Assembly: GCA_964458015.1 (NCBI GenBank)
Contig: CAYWGR010000001.1
Span: 1-64,000 of the forward strand
Reading direction: 5' to 3'
From: CAYWGR01 sp964458015
GTDB lineage: Bacteria > Planctomycetota > Planctomycetia > Pirellulales > Thermoguttaceae
Length of the DNA: 64,000 nucleotides
In this document: positions 34,213 to 43,372 of the stretch, one piece after another
Numbering within the stretch: position 1 is the first letter of the stretch
Layout of the letters: every line of letters begins with the position of its first letter
Translations under genes and position numbers: made by a program
Notes under the pieces: model-generated
What the model was told of the DNA's origin: nothing
Database searches by the model: none
The model's input: only the letters and a program-made list of their open reading frames with translations

Positions 34213-35550
34213 ATGGAATCGGATAAACTGCGAGAATACCTGAAGACCTTAGATGCTGCACTTGGGCAGCGAGCAGACATGCTTTGGTCGCTTGCGGCAC
34301 CAATTCACGCGCGCCAGTCGCGCCCGGATTCAAATGAAAACGGGGCTGCCCATTGCCAGATGGTCTCGTCCAACATCTGGCGTCTCCTGCACGACAGTGG
34401 CACACTTGACAGGTTTTCACCAACAGAACTGTTCTTGTTATCCTGCTGCGCGTGCTGCCATGATTTTGACAAAGGACTGTCGAGCGCGATTCCCGTGAAA
34501 ATGGACCACGGTGAGGCATCTGGAGTATTTGTTATTGACCACTCTTCACCGCTGGTGATTACTCACCCCGAGTCTATCGCCATTAGTCTAATAGTGAGCA
34601 TTCACGACAAGAATGGAAAAGACCTCGTCCAAAGTGTGGGGAAGCTCCCTGTTAGATTTCCTCTACCGGGCGATGTAGCAGACCTTCAGAAACTAGCTGT
34701 GGTGCTGAAGGCTGCGGACGTGCTTCACACGGACAATTCGCGTGTTTCGGATTTGGCAGTCGATATGAATAAACTGACAGGATTTGAGAAGGCAAAACAC
34801 CTTGCACGTCAATGTATCACTGGCTGGTATGTCGATGGAACTCGCATCATCGTCACAGCCTACCCTCGCTCCAGTGAGCAGATGGACGCTCTTTCTAAGT
34901 GTATCGAACACATGAAGAAGCGAGAGTGGCCGGTGATACGTCGCATCCTTCGCAATTACTGCCTTCCGCACAAGCTGCAATTTGAAGTAGGCAGGCGGTT
35001 GTTGCAGGAGGCTGCAATGACTGCTACCACGAAGCCACTGCCGGCAAGTGTGGTGACACTACGCGATGTGTTTCAGTTCTACTGTAATGTCGTGAAACCT
35101 CTGTACACGGCAACTCAATCAAGGGATTGTTTCCCTCTTGACTGGCTATCCGAGATACATGCGGCTTTCGATCACCTTTCGAGGCACTGGTGCCAAGGTG
35201 AGGCCGAGACAGCAGCGGCGCGAAGTGCATACCAGCACCTTCGGCGGGCCTGTTTTGACATGTTCAAGTTGGAGATGGTTGACGCCATGAATCAGTACAG
35301 GAAGTTGGCCGAGATCGACACGAGCACAATTGATAACGGGCGGTTTGACAAGAAGCTCCACCAGATGATCGCTCGCATTAGAGAAAGGGCCATTCAGGCG
35401 CGGCAATCTGAGGGCCAGTCGGCAACGGTCTCGCAGGCGTTTGACCTGTGGTCGTCCGTGTACGCTGACTGCGTGGCATTGCAGAAGGACTTCTTCCTCC
35501 ATCCAGATGTTTCATGGTCAAGAAAGCGACGTAGGTGGTTTCGATGGTAG
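34213..35550 (+). CDS. HD-domain phosphohydrolase-like protein
   Basis: 445 residues. The N-terminal half has an HD-domain pattern: HCQMVSSNIWRLLHD, LLSCCACCHDFDKGL (the HD pair), DHGEASGVFVIDH, SIHDKNGKDL and VLKAADVLHTDNSRVSDL (the last Asp). This order is typical of metal-dependent phosphohydrolases and resembles HD proteins found in several bacterial conflict systems. The C-terminal half is helical and unassigned. It lies 39 nt downstream of the nuclease gene. A GTG at 34195 could add six residues. It might hydrolyse a nucleotide signal or dNTPs; I cannot decide from sequence. Confidence 0.75.
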   Translation: MESDKLREYLKTLDAALGQRADMLWSLAAPIHARQSRPDSNENGAAHCQMVSSNIWRLLHDSGTLDRFSPTELFLLSCCACCHDFDKGLSSAIPVKMDHGEASGVFVIDHSSPLVITHPESIAISLIVSIHDKNGKDLVQSVGKLPVRFPLPGDVADLQKLAVVLKAADVLHTDNSRVSDLAVDMNKLTGFEKAKHLARQCITGWYVDGTRIIVTAYPRSSEQMDALSKCIEHMKKREWPVIRRILRNYCLPHKLQFEVGRRLLQEAAMTATTKPLPASVVTLRDVFQFYCNVVKPLYTATQSRDCFPLDWLSEIHAAFDHLSRHWCQGEAETAAARSAYQHLRRACFDMFKLEMVDAMNQYRKLAEIDTSTIDNGRFDKKLHQMIARIRERAIQARQSEGQSATVSQAFDLWSSVYADCVALQKDFFLHPDVSWSRKRRRWFRW

Positions 35551-35671
35551 TGTCCAGAGGCCGTGGGCCAGGGCTGATCGGAATGTGGATGGAAACAATG
35601 GTAGCGATGCACCGTTCTTGGTTGAAACATGCTCTTGAACTATCACCAGGTCACATACAAGCGAACTCCCA

Positions 35672-38593
35672 ATGCTGAAACGCCTTATTGAAGTTGCCTT
35701 GCCGTTGAAGGAAGTCTCCGAGCAGTCGGCGCGGGAGAAGTCGATTCGGCATGGGCATATCTCGACATTGCACATTTGGTGGGCACGTCGGCCGCTGGCC
35801 GCGTGCCGGGCGGCGGTCTTCGCCTCGCTTATTCCTGACCCCGACGATCCAGAATGCCCGGAGAGTTTTCGGCAATTGGTGGGCGAGACGCTGAAACGCA
35901 ACGAGTTCACGCCCAAGAACGGCAACGGATCGGCTGTCGAGGATACGCCGCGCAATCGCTGCCTGGAGTTCATCAAGTATCTGGTCCGTTGGGAGAACAC
36001 GAACAACCCGGACTACATCGAGCCGGCCCGGAAACTGATCGCCGCCGCCCACAAGTTCCTGAATCCGGGGGCCGAGGGCAATGCGCCGAAGGTTGTGGAC
36101 CCGTTTGCTGGCGGTGGAACGATTCCTTTGGAGGCCCTGCGGCTGGGCTGTGAGGCCCATGCCATCGACATCAATCCGGTGGCCCACCTGATCGAACTTT
36201 GCACACTGGTGTATCCGCAGAAGTACGGCCAGCCCGATAGCCGGCCCGTGCCCGACTACATCAAGCGGTTGGTGGCCCACAACCGAGCCAAGAGGAAAAA
36301 GAAGGGAGAAGGCCGACCGCTGCTCGATGCTCACGAGTCGCACGAAACGCTGGTTGCCGTCGCCGAGGACGAGATCATCCCCGATGTCGAGATCACGGAG
36401 GCCGAGTACCTGAAAAATCCGCTGGCGGCGGACGTGAAGTATTGGGGGCATTGGGTATTGGAGAAGGCACGCCAAGAGGTCGGCAGTTTTTACGATGCCG
36501 GAAAAGGTCGAGGTGTTCCAGTCGCTTTTTTATGGGCACGAACACTGAAATGCCCTAACCCTGTATGTGGCATCGAGCTTCCGTTGCTTCAGACGAAGCT
36601 GATCTTCGCACAGAATGGGTCAGCCAAGGTGCTGGAAATCGGAGACAAAGATGGTGCCCTCACCGTGGCGCACCGCTTGGTAAACGAACCATCCGACGAA
36701 GATGTTGCAGGGACGCTTGGTCGCAACTCAGCAATCTGTCCGCACTGCAAGGCAGCCATCCACAAGTCTGACCTTGAGGCCATCGGCAAGAAGGGCTTCG
36801 GCCAGGTTCTGACGGCTGTCATCGAAGAAGTGGGGAACGACAAGACCTGTCGCTGTCCCACTGAGGACGACCTGACTCTCTATGGTAGCGCCGAGGTGGC
36901 CTTGAATGAGCTACTTTCACTTTCCCGCCCAGAAGATGTTTGCGTGCCTGACGCTGAGCTTCCATATCTACGAAGCATCTTCAACGTGCATGTTTATGGG
37001 CTGGACAATTGGTCGAAGCTATTCAATAAGCGGCAACTTTTGACATTAAGCTGTCTGGCTCGTTGTGTTAAGAGAGCCGTCGCAATGCACAGCGATCAGG
37101 ACGACGGCGACTACTATCGTGCGGTCGCCGGATACCTCTTGCTCGCTTTGGGAAGGCAGGCTGACTACAGTTCCAGTCTTTGTCTGTGGTCGCCCGAAGG
37201 CGGGTTTCTTGCTCACACCTTTGGAAGACAAGCACTGGCCATGATCTGGGATTACGCCGAAGGCAATCCCTTCGGATCAATGACAGGCAACTGGTCGGGC
37301 GGTCTTGATTGGATTTGCCGAGTGATTGCCAATCTCTCAGCGACACCCATGAGCGCGGCAACTGTTGTTCGAGGAGACGCAACCCGAACCAGCATCAGCG
37401 ATGGATCGGTTGACTGCATACTTACCGATCCTCCGTATTACGATGCAATTCCTTACTCCAATCTGTCGGACTTCTTCTACGTGTGGTTCCGACCAGTTGC
37501 CAAGGAATGGATGCCGACTGTTTTCGGGACTCCACTGGCTCCAAAAGGACCAGAGATCGTACAGCTTGCAGAACGTAATCCTGCGTACAAGCACAAGACA
37601 AAGGAGTTCTTTGAGAATGGAATGCAGCGTGCCTTTGCAGATGGCAGACGTATTCTCGCCGATCACGGCCTATACACGGTAGTATTCGCACACAAGACAA
37701 CGGCGGCTTGGGAAACTCTCGTTGCGGCACTGATTGCCGAGGGGCTTGTTGTCACTTCGTCTTGGCCCCTTCATACGGAAAGGCCAGGCAGACTCAGAGC
37801 ACACGCCAGCGCTGCACTTGCATCGTCTGTTTTTCTCGTATGTCGCAGACGAGACTCGGTGCTGGGGCACGGGTTGTGGGACGACGTTCGCCAGGAACTC
37901 CGAGAGGTCGCCCACGAGCGGCTCGACTTCTTCTGGTCGCAGGGCATTCGCGGGGCCGACTTCTTTATCTCGGCCATCGGCCCGGCGCTGTCGGTCTTCG
38001 GCAAGTATGAGCGGGTCACAAAACTCTCGGGCGAAGAGGTCACGGTCGGCCAGTTCCTCGATGAGGTCCGCAGTCTCGTGAGCAACTACGCCCTGTCGAA
38101 AATCGTCAAAACCACGCAGACGGGTAACATCGACCCGGAGAGCCGGTTCTACGTCGTGTGGAAATGGTCCTACACCGATGCCAAGGTGCCCGCCGACGAA
38201 TCGTTCAAGCTCTCCCAGGCCCTTGGGATGCCGACCGAGATGATGTGGGACCGCACGGGCGTGTTGGAGAAGGCCGGCGAGAACGTCCAAACCATGCCGA
38301 TCGCCAAGCGGATGAAGATCAAAGACCTTGGCGACCCGGCGGCCGACGGCGCTGCGGGCAGTTTGATCGACGTATTGCATCGCCTGTGCGTATTCCGCGA
38401 GAAGAACGACACCGACGGCATGGTGCAGTTCCTTGCCCGTAGCGGCCAAGCGAATAATCCGGCCCTCTGGGTCGTCGCTCAAGCCGTGAGCGAAATCCTG
38501 CCCGACGGCGACAAGGAGAAGCAGTTGATGCAGGGCCTGTTGAACCAGAAGGAAAAGATCGAACAGATGGGCGAACAAGGGCGATTGTTCTGA
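35672..38593 (+). CDS. DUF1156 DNA methyltransferase (PglXI-like)
   Basis: 973 residues. The DUF1156 opening (LIEVALPLKEVSEQSAREKS, then HGHISTLHIWWARRPLAACR) is clear. SAM-binding motif I is VVDPFAGGGTIPLEALRLGC near residue 142; motif IV is CILTDPPYYDAIPYSNLSDF near 583. The DPPY form indicates amino-group methylation (N6-adenine or N4-cytosine). A zinc-ribbon insert lies between them (CPNPVCGIELP, AICPHCKAAIHKSD). This is the COG1743 type that pairs with DUF499 ATPases and DUF3883 helicases. It should mark host DNA at a specific site as self (inference). Confidence 0.9.
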   Translation: MLKRLIEVALPLKEVSEQSAREKSIRHGHISTLHIWWARRPLAACRAAVFASLIPDPDDPECPESFRQLVGETLKRNEFTPKNGNGSAVEDTPRNRCLEFIKYLVRWENTNNPDYIEPARKLIAAAHKFLNPGAEGNAPKVVDPFAGGGTIPLEALRLGCEAHAIDINPVAHLIELCTLVYPQKYGQPDSRPVPDYIKRLVAHNRAKRKKKGEGRPLLDAHESHETLVAVAEDEIIPDVEITEAEYLKNPLAADVKYWGHWVLEKARQEVGSFYDAGKGRGVPVAFLWARTLKCPNPVCGIELPLLQTKLIFAQNGSAKVLEIGDKDGALTVAHRLVNEPSDEDVAGTLGRNSAICPHCKAAIHKSDLEAIGKKGFGQVLTAVIEEVGNDKTCRCPTEDDLTLYGSAEVALNELLSLSRPEDVCVPDAELPYLRSIFNVHVYGLDNWSKLFNKRQLLTLSCLARCVKRAVAMHSDQDDGDYYRAVAGYLLLALGRQADYSSSLCLWSPEGGFLAHTFGRQALAMIWDYAEGNPFGSMTGNWSGGLDWICRVIANLSATPMSAATVVRGDATRTSISDGSVDCILTDPPYYDAIPYSNLSDFFYVWFRPVAKEWMPTVFGTPLAPKGPEIVQLAERNPAYKHKTKEFFENGMQRAFADGRRILADHGLYTVVFAHKTTAAWETLVAALIAEGLVVTSSWPLHTERPGRLRAHASAALASSVFLVCRRRDSVLGHGLWDDVRQELREVAHERLDFFWSQGIRGADFFISAIGPALSVFGKYERVTKLSGEEVTVGQFLDEVRSLVSNYALSKIVKTTQTGNIDPESRFYVVWKWSYTDAKVPADESFKLSQALGMPTEMMWDRTGVLEKAGENVQTMPIAKRMKIKDLGDPAADGAAGSLIDVLHRLCVFREKNDTDGMVQFLARSGQANNPALWVVAQAVSEILPDGDKEKQLMQGLLNQKEKIEQMGEQGRLF

Positions 38594-38604
38594 GGGAGTG
38601 TGAG

Positions 38605-39252
38605 ATGACGACTATTGGATTGGAACGCCCGGTGGATGCTGCACGCCATGAGGCTGGCCATGCCGTTGTGGGAATACGATCGGGTGGAATTCCCAACGAG
38701 ATGCACATTCGTCTCGAAGAGGGTGGATGGCTTGGGGATTGCACTTTCCGAAATGGCAAAGTGAGCGCAGAAGACTTGGCGGCTGGTGCCATTGCAGGCT
38801 GCATGGCCCAAGCGAAGTCTGTCGCTGAGAACCAGAATGGCTTGACTGTCGTGTTCGATAAGGCCGCCGACTTGAAGGCATTGGTGCATCTTTTGCGAGA
38901 TTCGGACAGACAAACCTCTGATGCCGATCCTGGCTCGTGTACCATGCAGTTTCTCGCAGACGGACGTCTATCGACAATAACCTTTGATGGTGCATGGTTC
39001 AGTGGTGCCGACGCCGCGCACTATCGTTGTGCGCGGAACACGATGGTTCCGGGAGATTGGTTAGACATTCAGTTGATTCATTCTGTTATGAACGACCTTG
39101 ACGACCCGAAAAACTGGAAGGCCGTGTGCGCCATCGCTGCGGCTATTAGCCTTCGCCAAGCATCGGAGGACGGAAAGATAGTTCTGAAAGGTGACGAGGT
39201 TCTCAAGATTATTGCGGATTCCGATGGTGAGTTTGGAAGGGAACCAGCGTGA
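38605..39252 (+). CDS. Small HEAGH-motif (M41-like) protein
   Basis: 215 residues with ARHEAGHAVVGI near residue 13, the HExxH zinc site of M41/FtsH-type peptidases, here without the AAA part. The segment LAAGAIAGCMAQAKS resembles the helix that follows the zinc site in M41 domains, and VMNDLDDPKNW may supply the third ligand Asp. GGGAG precedes the start, 11 nt after the methyltransferase stop. It could be a regulatory protease of the system or a catalytically inactive fold; the sequence does not settle this. Confidence 0.75.
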   Translation: MTTIGLERPVDAARHEAGHAVVGIRSGGIPNEMHIRLEEGGWLGDCTFRNGKVSAEDLAAGAIAGCMAQAKSVAENQNGLTVVFDKAADLKALVHLLRDSDRQTSDADPGSCTMQFLADGRLSTITFDGAWFSGADAAHYRCARNTMVPGDWLDIQLIHSVMNDLDDPKNWKAVCAIAAAISLRQASEDGKIVLKGDEVLKIIADSDGEFGREPA

Positions 39253-39707
39253 CCGACATGCTAATCTACTGGCGAGACTATCAGAAGAATGCGGCCGGGC
39301 AATTTACCGGCTGGCACTCGAATTCCCATGCACTTGGAAAACTCCAACCTGGCGATCGCATGTGGATGGTCACTTCGGGCAAGGCGCTTCAGCACCAGTC
39401 CGAGCAGGCAGGCTTTTTGGTGGCGGTTTGGCAGGTGGCGAACGCAGCCGAGAATCCCGGCGACGACCCGGCCTATCCCAAGGATCGCTACCGCTATCGC
39501 ATTGTGCCAAATCAACAGGAATCCATTACATTCAGTGAGCCGGTCTTGGTAGACCATATCCTCCGGCCGGCACGAGTGAGTAAGGCCGTTTCGATCGGGC
39601 GTTATCTTCAAGGACCGCGAAAACTCGATGAATCTATCGTCCGCTTGCTGCGAGTTGCCGCAGGACCGGACTTGGCAATCAAGTGGTTGAAAGGAAACCG
39701 CGAATGA
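39249..39707 (+). CDS. PUA/EVE-like domain protein
   Basis: 152 residues. It begins LIYWRDYQKNAAGQFTGWHS and has GDRMWMVTSGKALQ, GFLVAVWQVANA and YRYRIVPNQQESITF, a beta-rich pattern like EVE or other PUA-like domains that bind modified bases. It overlaps the previous gene by 4 nt (GTGA, GTG start at 39249; an ATG at 39258 is possible) and the next by 4 nt (ATGA). Such a domain beside a DNA methyltransferase could read modified DNA. The fold assignment is from pattern only. Confidence 0.65.
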   Translation: MTDMLIYWRDYQKNAAGQFTGWHSNSHALGKLQPGDRMWMVTSGKALQHQSEQAGFLVAVWQVANAAENPGDDPAYPKDRYRYRIVPNQQESITFSEPVLVDHILRPARVSKAVSIGRYLQGPRKLDESIVRLLRVAAGPDLAIKWLKGNRE

Positions 39708-42521
39708 GCATCTTGAAACCGTGGCGTCAAGTGGCCACTCCACACGCCGATATTCGCCAAGGAAAGTTCGACACGTCGATTTTCGCCGCCGATCTGGGCG
39801 AAGTGCTTGCCGGGCGCGGAGCCGTCGATTATCGGGATGCCTGCACGTTCTTCTCGAAAACGTATCTGACCGAAGGGCTGGCCCAATTGCTGATCGACGT
39901 GATGCAGCGGTTGGCGGGTTCCGGCAAAACCGAGGCGGTCATTCAACTGCAAACCGCCTTCGGCGGCGGCAAAACGCACACGCTGTTGGCGCTCTATCAC
40001 CTGCTGACCAACCCCAATACGGTCGGAAAGTTGTCGGAGATTCAGTCGCTTATCCATGCGGCCGGCTTGAAGCAGATTCCCACCGCACGTGTTGTCTGCA
40101 TGGTGGGCACAGCCTTAAACCCAGTGGCTGATCGGACTCTCTGGGGCGAAATGGCCTGGCAACTTGGCGGCGAGCGGCTCTACAGCAAAGTTGCCGACTG
40201 CGACAAGCAGAAGATCGCGCCCGGCACCGACCTGTTGGGCGCGATGTTGGCCGAGGCGGGGCCATGCTTGATTCTTATGGATGAATTGCTGGCCTATCTG
40301 CTGAAAGCCGGCGGAATTAAGGTCGAGGAAAGCACCCTGCGCGGCAATACGCTCACGTTTTTGCAGGAATTGAGCATCGCCGTGGCCAATTGCCCGACGG
40401 CCTGTATGATCGCCACGCTTACCAGCCAGCTTGCCGAGTACATGGATGAGGGCGGCGAACGGGCCTATGAATCGCTGGAAAAGGTGCTCGGTCGAGTGGA
40501 AAAAGTCCGACAGACCGTCGTCGGGGCTGAGATTTACGAGGTCATTCGCCGTCGGCTATTCGAGAATCTCGGCGATCCGGCCGACCATCGNNNNNNNNNN
40601 CGCGGCGGCCGAGGCGTATTGGCAAGTCTACCGAAGACTGGGGGAGGATGTGCCTTCGGGATGCAGAGAACCGTCGTACCGGGAAGAGATGATTCGGGCC
40701 TATCCATTCCACCCGGAGCTAATCTCCGTGCTGTATGAACGATGGGGCACAATTCCCGAGTTCCAGCGAACCCGTGGCGTGCTGCGTCTGTTGGCCGATG
40801 TCATCAGTGATCTGTATCAAGGCAAGGACAACGATCCGCTGATCCAAAGCGGATCGGTCAATCTCGGCACGTCGGCCGTGCGGGGGGAATTGGTCAAACA
40901 CACCGGCTACGGCAGCGTTTTTCACAGCGTCATCGAAAGCGACATTGCCGGCAACCATGCCAAAGCGCCTGAGATTGATCGGCAGTTGGGCAGTGAATAC
41001 GCCAAGGAGAGCGTTTCAGAAAAACTTGCTCGATCAGTCTTCATGTACTCGTTCAGTGGTGGGCAGCAGCGAGGGGCCACCTTGCCGCAATTGCGCGTTG
41101 CAGTGCTGAATCCCGAGATGGCTCCGCCGTTCGTCTCTGATTCGCTTGACCGTATGACGAAGCGGTTGTGGTTCCTCTATCACGATAGCGGGCTTTATCG
41201 TTTCGATTCGCGGCCCAATCTGAACCGCATCCTTGTGGACCGCGAAGAGATGATTCGATCGGAACCGGACAAGGTGAAGGATTTTGCCAAGGCAACCCTG
41301 AACGATTTGATTGGCGATGCCACGTTTCGCGTGTATCGGTATCCCGAGGAGGATCGGGATGTGGCCGATGAGACTCGACTGAGTCTTGTTGTGCTCGATC
41401 TGCATCAGGTGGCGTCAGAGGATGAAATGCCCAAGGCGACGGAGGATTTTGTCACGGGCATCTTGAAGCAGCATGGCAAGGGATTCCGCAAACACGCCAA
41501 CTCGCTGATCTTCCTGGCTCCCGATCAGCGGCGCGCCTCGGAAATCGTTGATGCCGCCCGTGTATTGTTGGCGCTGCGAAGCATCAATGAGGACAAGGCC
41601 ACGAAAAATCAATTATCGGAAGAACAACTGAAAGACTTGGCACAGCGACTCAAGGAAGCCGAAGCTCGCCTGCCGGCGGCACTAATGACGGGCTATCGAC
41701 TCGTCCTGGTTCCCGCAGAAAAGAAGACTCTCCGCACGTTTGACATGGGCGTTTCCAACTATGCTGGACGAACCACGTTGAGCAGCAAGGTTCTGGAGAA
41801 GCTGATTGAAGAACAGCAAGTGCTCAAGGGCCTTGATCCAGCAATCCTCATCGGCCCGCGTTTTTCACTCTGGCCAACCGATCAGGAGGCCATCAATGTT
41901 CAGACATTGGCCGACTATTTTACTCAACTGACCCACCTGCCTCGATTGTTGGGACCGGATGTGTTGCCGGCTTGCCTTGCATTAGGAGTCCATCGTGGGC
42001 TGTTCGGCTACGCTCTTGGCGACGGCGAGAAGAAGCAATTTGATACCGTGTATTTTAAGGATAAGTCCATAAATGCCACCGACTGTTCGGTTGTCGAGTC
42101 GGCATGGCTTCTCCGGCCGAAGTTGGCCGAGTCGCTTCTACCGAAGCCAGAGATGACGCCGACGATCATTGCCAGCGACACCGGCGGCGACAGCGCATCC
42201 GTGCCTGAGGTCGGTACAGTTGCGGAGCAGCCAGACGAATTGGCTGAGGACGATTGGGCATCCGGCGGCGGCGTCAAGATAGTCGGAGGCGAACGCCGGC
42301 TCAACAAGGTGCGGATTGAAATAAAGAATCTTCCCTGGGAAAACTGGAACGACATCTATAACGAAGTCATCGACCCATTGGCCCAGGAAGGTGCCGAAGT
42401 CCGTTGCGATGTCATCATTATCGCCAAGGGTGACGCTGCCATCCGGGAAAACACAATTGAATTGGGAATTAAGGAGTCCTTGGGTCAGCGAGGGATTCAG
42501 GCGGATATTCAGACGGGGTAA
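39704..42521 (+). CDS. DUF499 AAA+ ATPase (BrxC-like), interrupted by an assembly gap
   Basis: A protein of about 940 residues split by ten Ns at 40591-40600. The N-terminal part has FSKTYLTEGLAQLLIDVMQR, Walker A QTAFGGGKTHTLLALYHLL near residue 86 and Walker B PCLILMDELLAYLLKAGG near 190. After the gap come YPFHPELISVLYERWGTIPE and QRTRGVLRLLADVI, the conserved C-terminal continuation of the ATPase core. The frames on either side differ by one, which is expected if the gap is not exactly ten bases and need not be a real frameshift. It starts in ATGA overlap with the PUA-like gene. In BREX systems such ATPases are large regulators of the complex. Confidence 0.85.
40591..40600. other. Assembly gap (10 N)
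   Basis: Ten undetermined bases in the DUF499 gene. The true length and bases are unknown. Confidence 0.99.
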
Positions 42522-42634
42522 TCTTCACAATAGACACGACATCAGGCATTTGCCGCTGGGAATGCAGAATCAAATCACAATCGTGGTGCTTTGGAGTTTC
42601 TCGTAATTCAACTCATGTTGAGGGAGAGGCTGTT

Positions 42635-43372
42635 ATGATCGACTCGCCGCACTTGATTGAAACGCAGTCTTTTCAAGAAGCATGGATCGTAGCCGCGAGG
42701 CACCTTCATCAGCACCGATGGAGTGTCCGAAATCTCATTATTCACATACTTGACCCAGTGGCTTTTAACCAATCAATCCATGATCGAGTTACTGCATTTG
42801 CGAACAATGTGAAGGTGCTCGGACCCAAACATGTTGCATATACCATTTTCCCACATTGCCTTCGTGCAAGGTGTGGAACATCTAAGGAGCTATACGAGAA
42901 GTACAATCGAACCAACGGCCTGTGCAAACGTCTTGTGCGAAGGTCCCATAATCGTTGGGGAACCTATTTTCAGAGACTTACGGCCTACGAAACCTCCGAT
43001 GGCCTGGTAAATCAGCTCGACAACATAATTACTGCAATTCGGAAGGATTCGAGCACATATACGGCTGCATTTGCAATGGTCATTCAGAAGCCGGGAGGCG
43101 AAACCACTCGTCGTTTGGGAGGCCCGTGCCTCAATTACATGGCTGTCCAACTTGACGCAGGGCCTCCCCGCACACTTGGCCTACTTTGCACATACCGGAA
43201 CCATGAGTTCTTGGAGCGAGCCTACGGAAACTACTGGGGTCTCTGTAATCTGTTGAAATACATGGCTGACGAGACTGGTACACAGCCTGGCCCGCTTACT
43301 TGCATCTCGTCTCAAGCATTTGTGGTTGGCCACAAGGCACCGCTGAAAAAACTCCTGGATTCATTACCATAA
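42635..43372 (+). CDS. Thymidylate-synthase-like protein
   Basis: 245 residues. The second half follows the order of thymidylate synthase: RWGTYFQRLTAYETSDGLVN (cf. the YGxQWR region), DNIITAIRKDSSTYTAAF, LGGPCLNYMAVQL (cf. the APCH active-site Cys; here Cys165), LCTYRNHEFLERAYGNYWGL (cf. RSCD...FNIASY; Asn199 retained) and MADETGTQPGPLTCISSQAF. The nucleophilic Cys and the base-recognising Asn are kept; the usual His after Cys and the RSxD Asp are altered (Leu; Glu). It is shorter than ThyA. It may act on a pyrimidine nucleotide or on DNA pyrimidines (inference). GGGAG precedes the ATG; TAATG joins it to the next gene. Confidence 0.75.
   Translation: MIDSPHLIETQSFQEAWIVAARHLHQHRWSVRNLIIHILDPVAFNQSIHDRVTAFANNVKVLGPKHVAYTIFPHCLRARCGTSKELYEKYNRTNGLCKRLVRRSHNRWGTYFQRLTAYETSDGLVNQLDNIITAIRKDSSTYTAAFAMVIQKPGGETTRRLGGPCLNYMAVQLDAGPPRTLGLLCTYRNHEFLERAYGNYWGLCNLLKYMADETGTQPGPLTCISSQAFVVGHKAPLKKLLDSLP

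Noticed and set aside
40431..40738. True frameshift in the DUF499 gene
   Set aside because: The frame change coincides exactly with the run of Ns, so it is best explained by unknown gap length.
28555..42521. DISARM system
   Set aside because: A SNF2-type helicase and a methyltransferase are present, but there is no DrmA/DrmB pair or DUF1998 protein; the DUF1156/DUF499/DUF3883 set fits BREX-like loci better.
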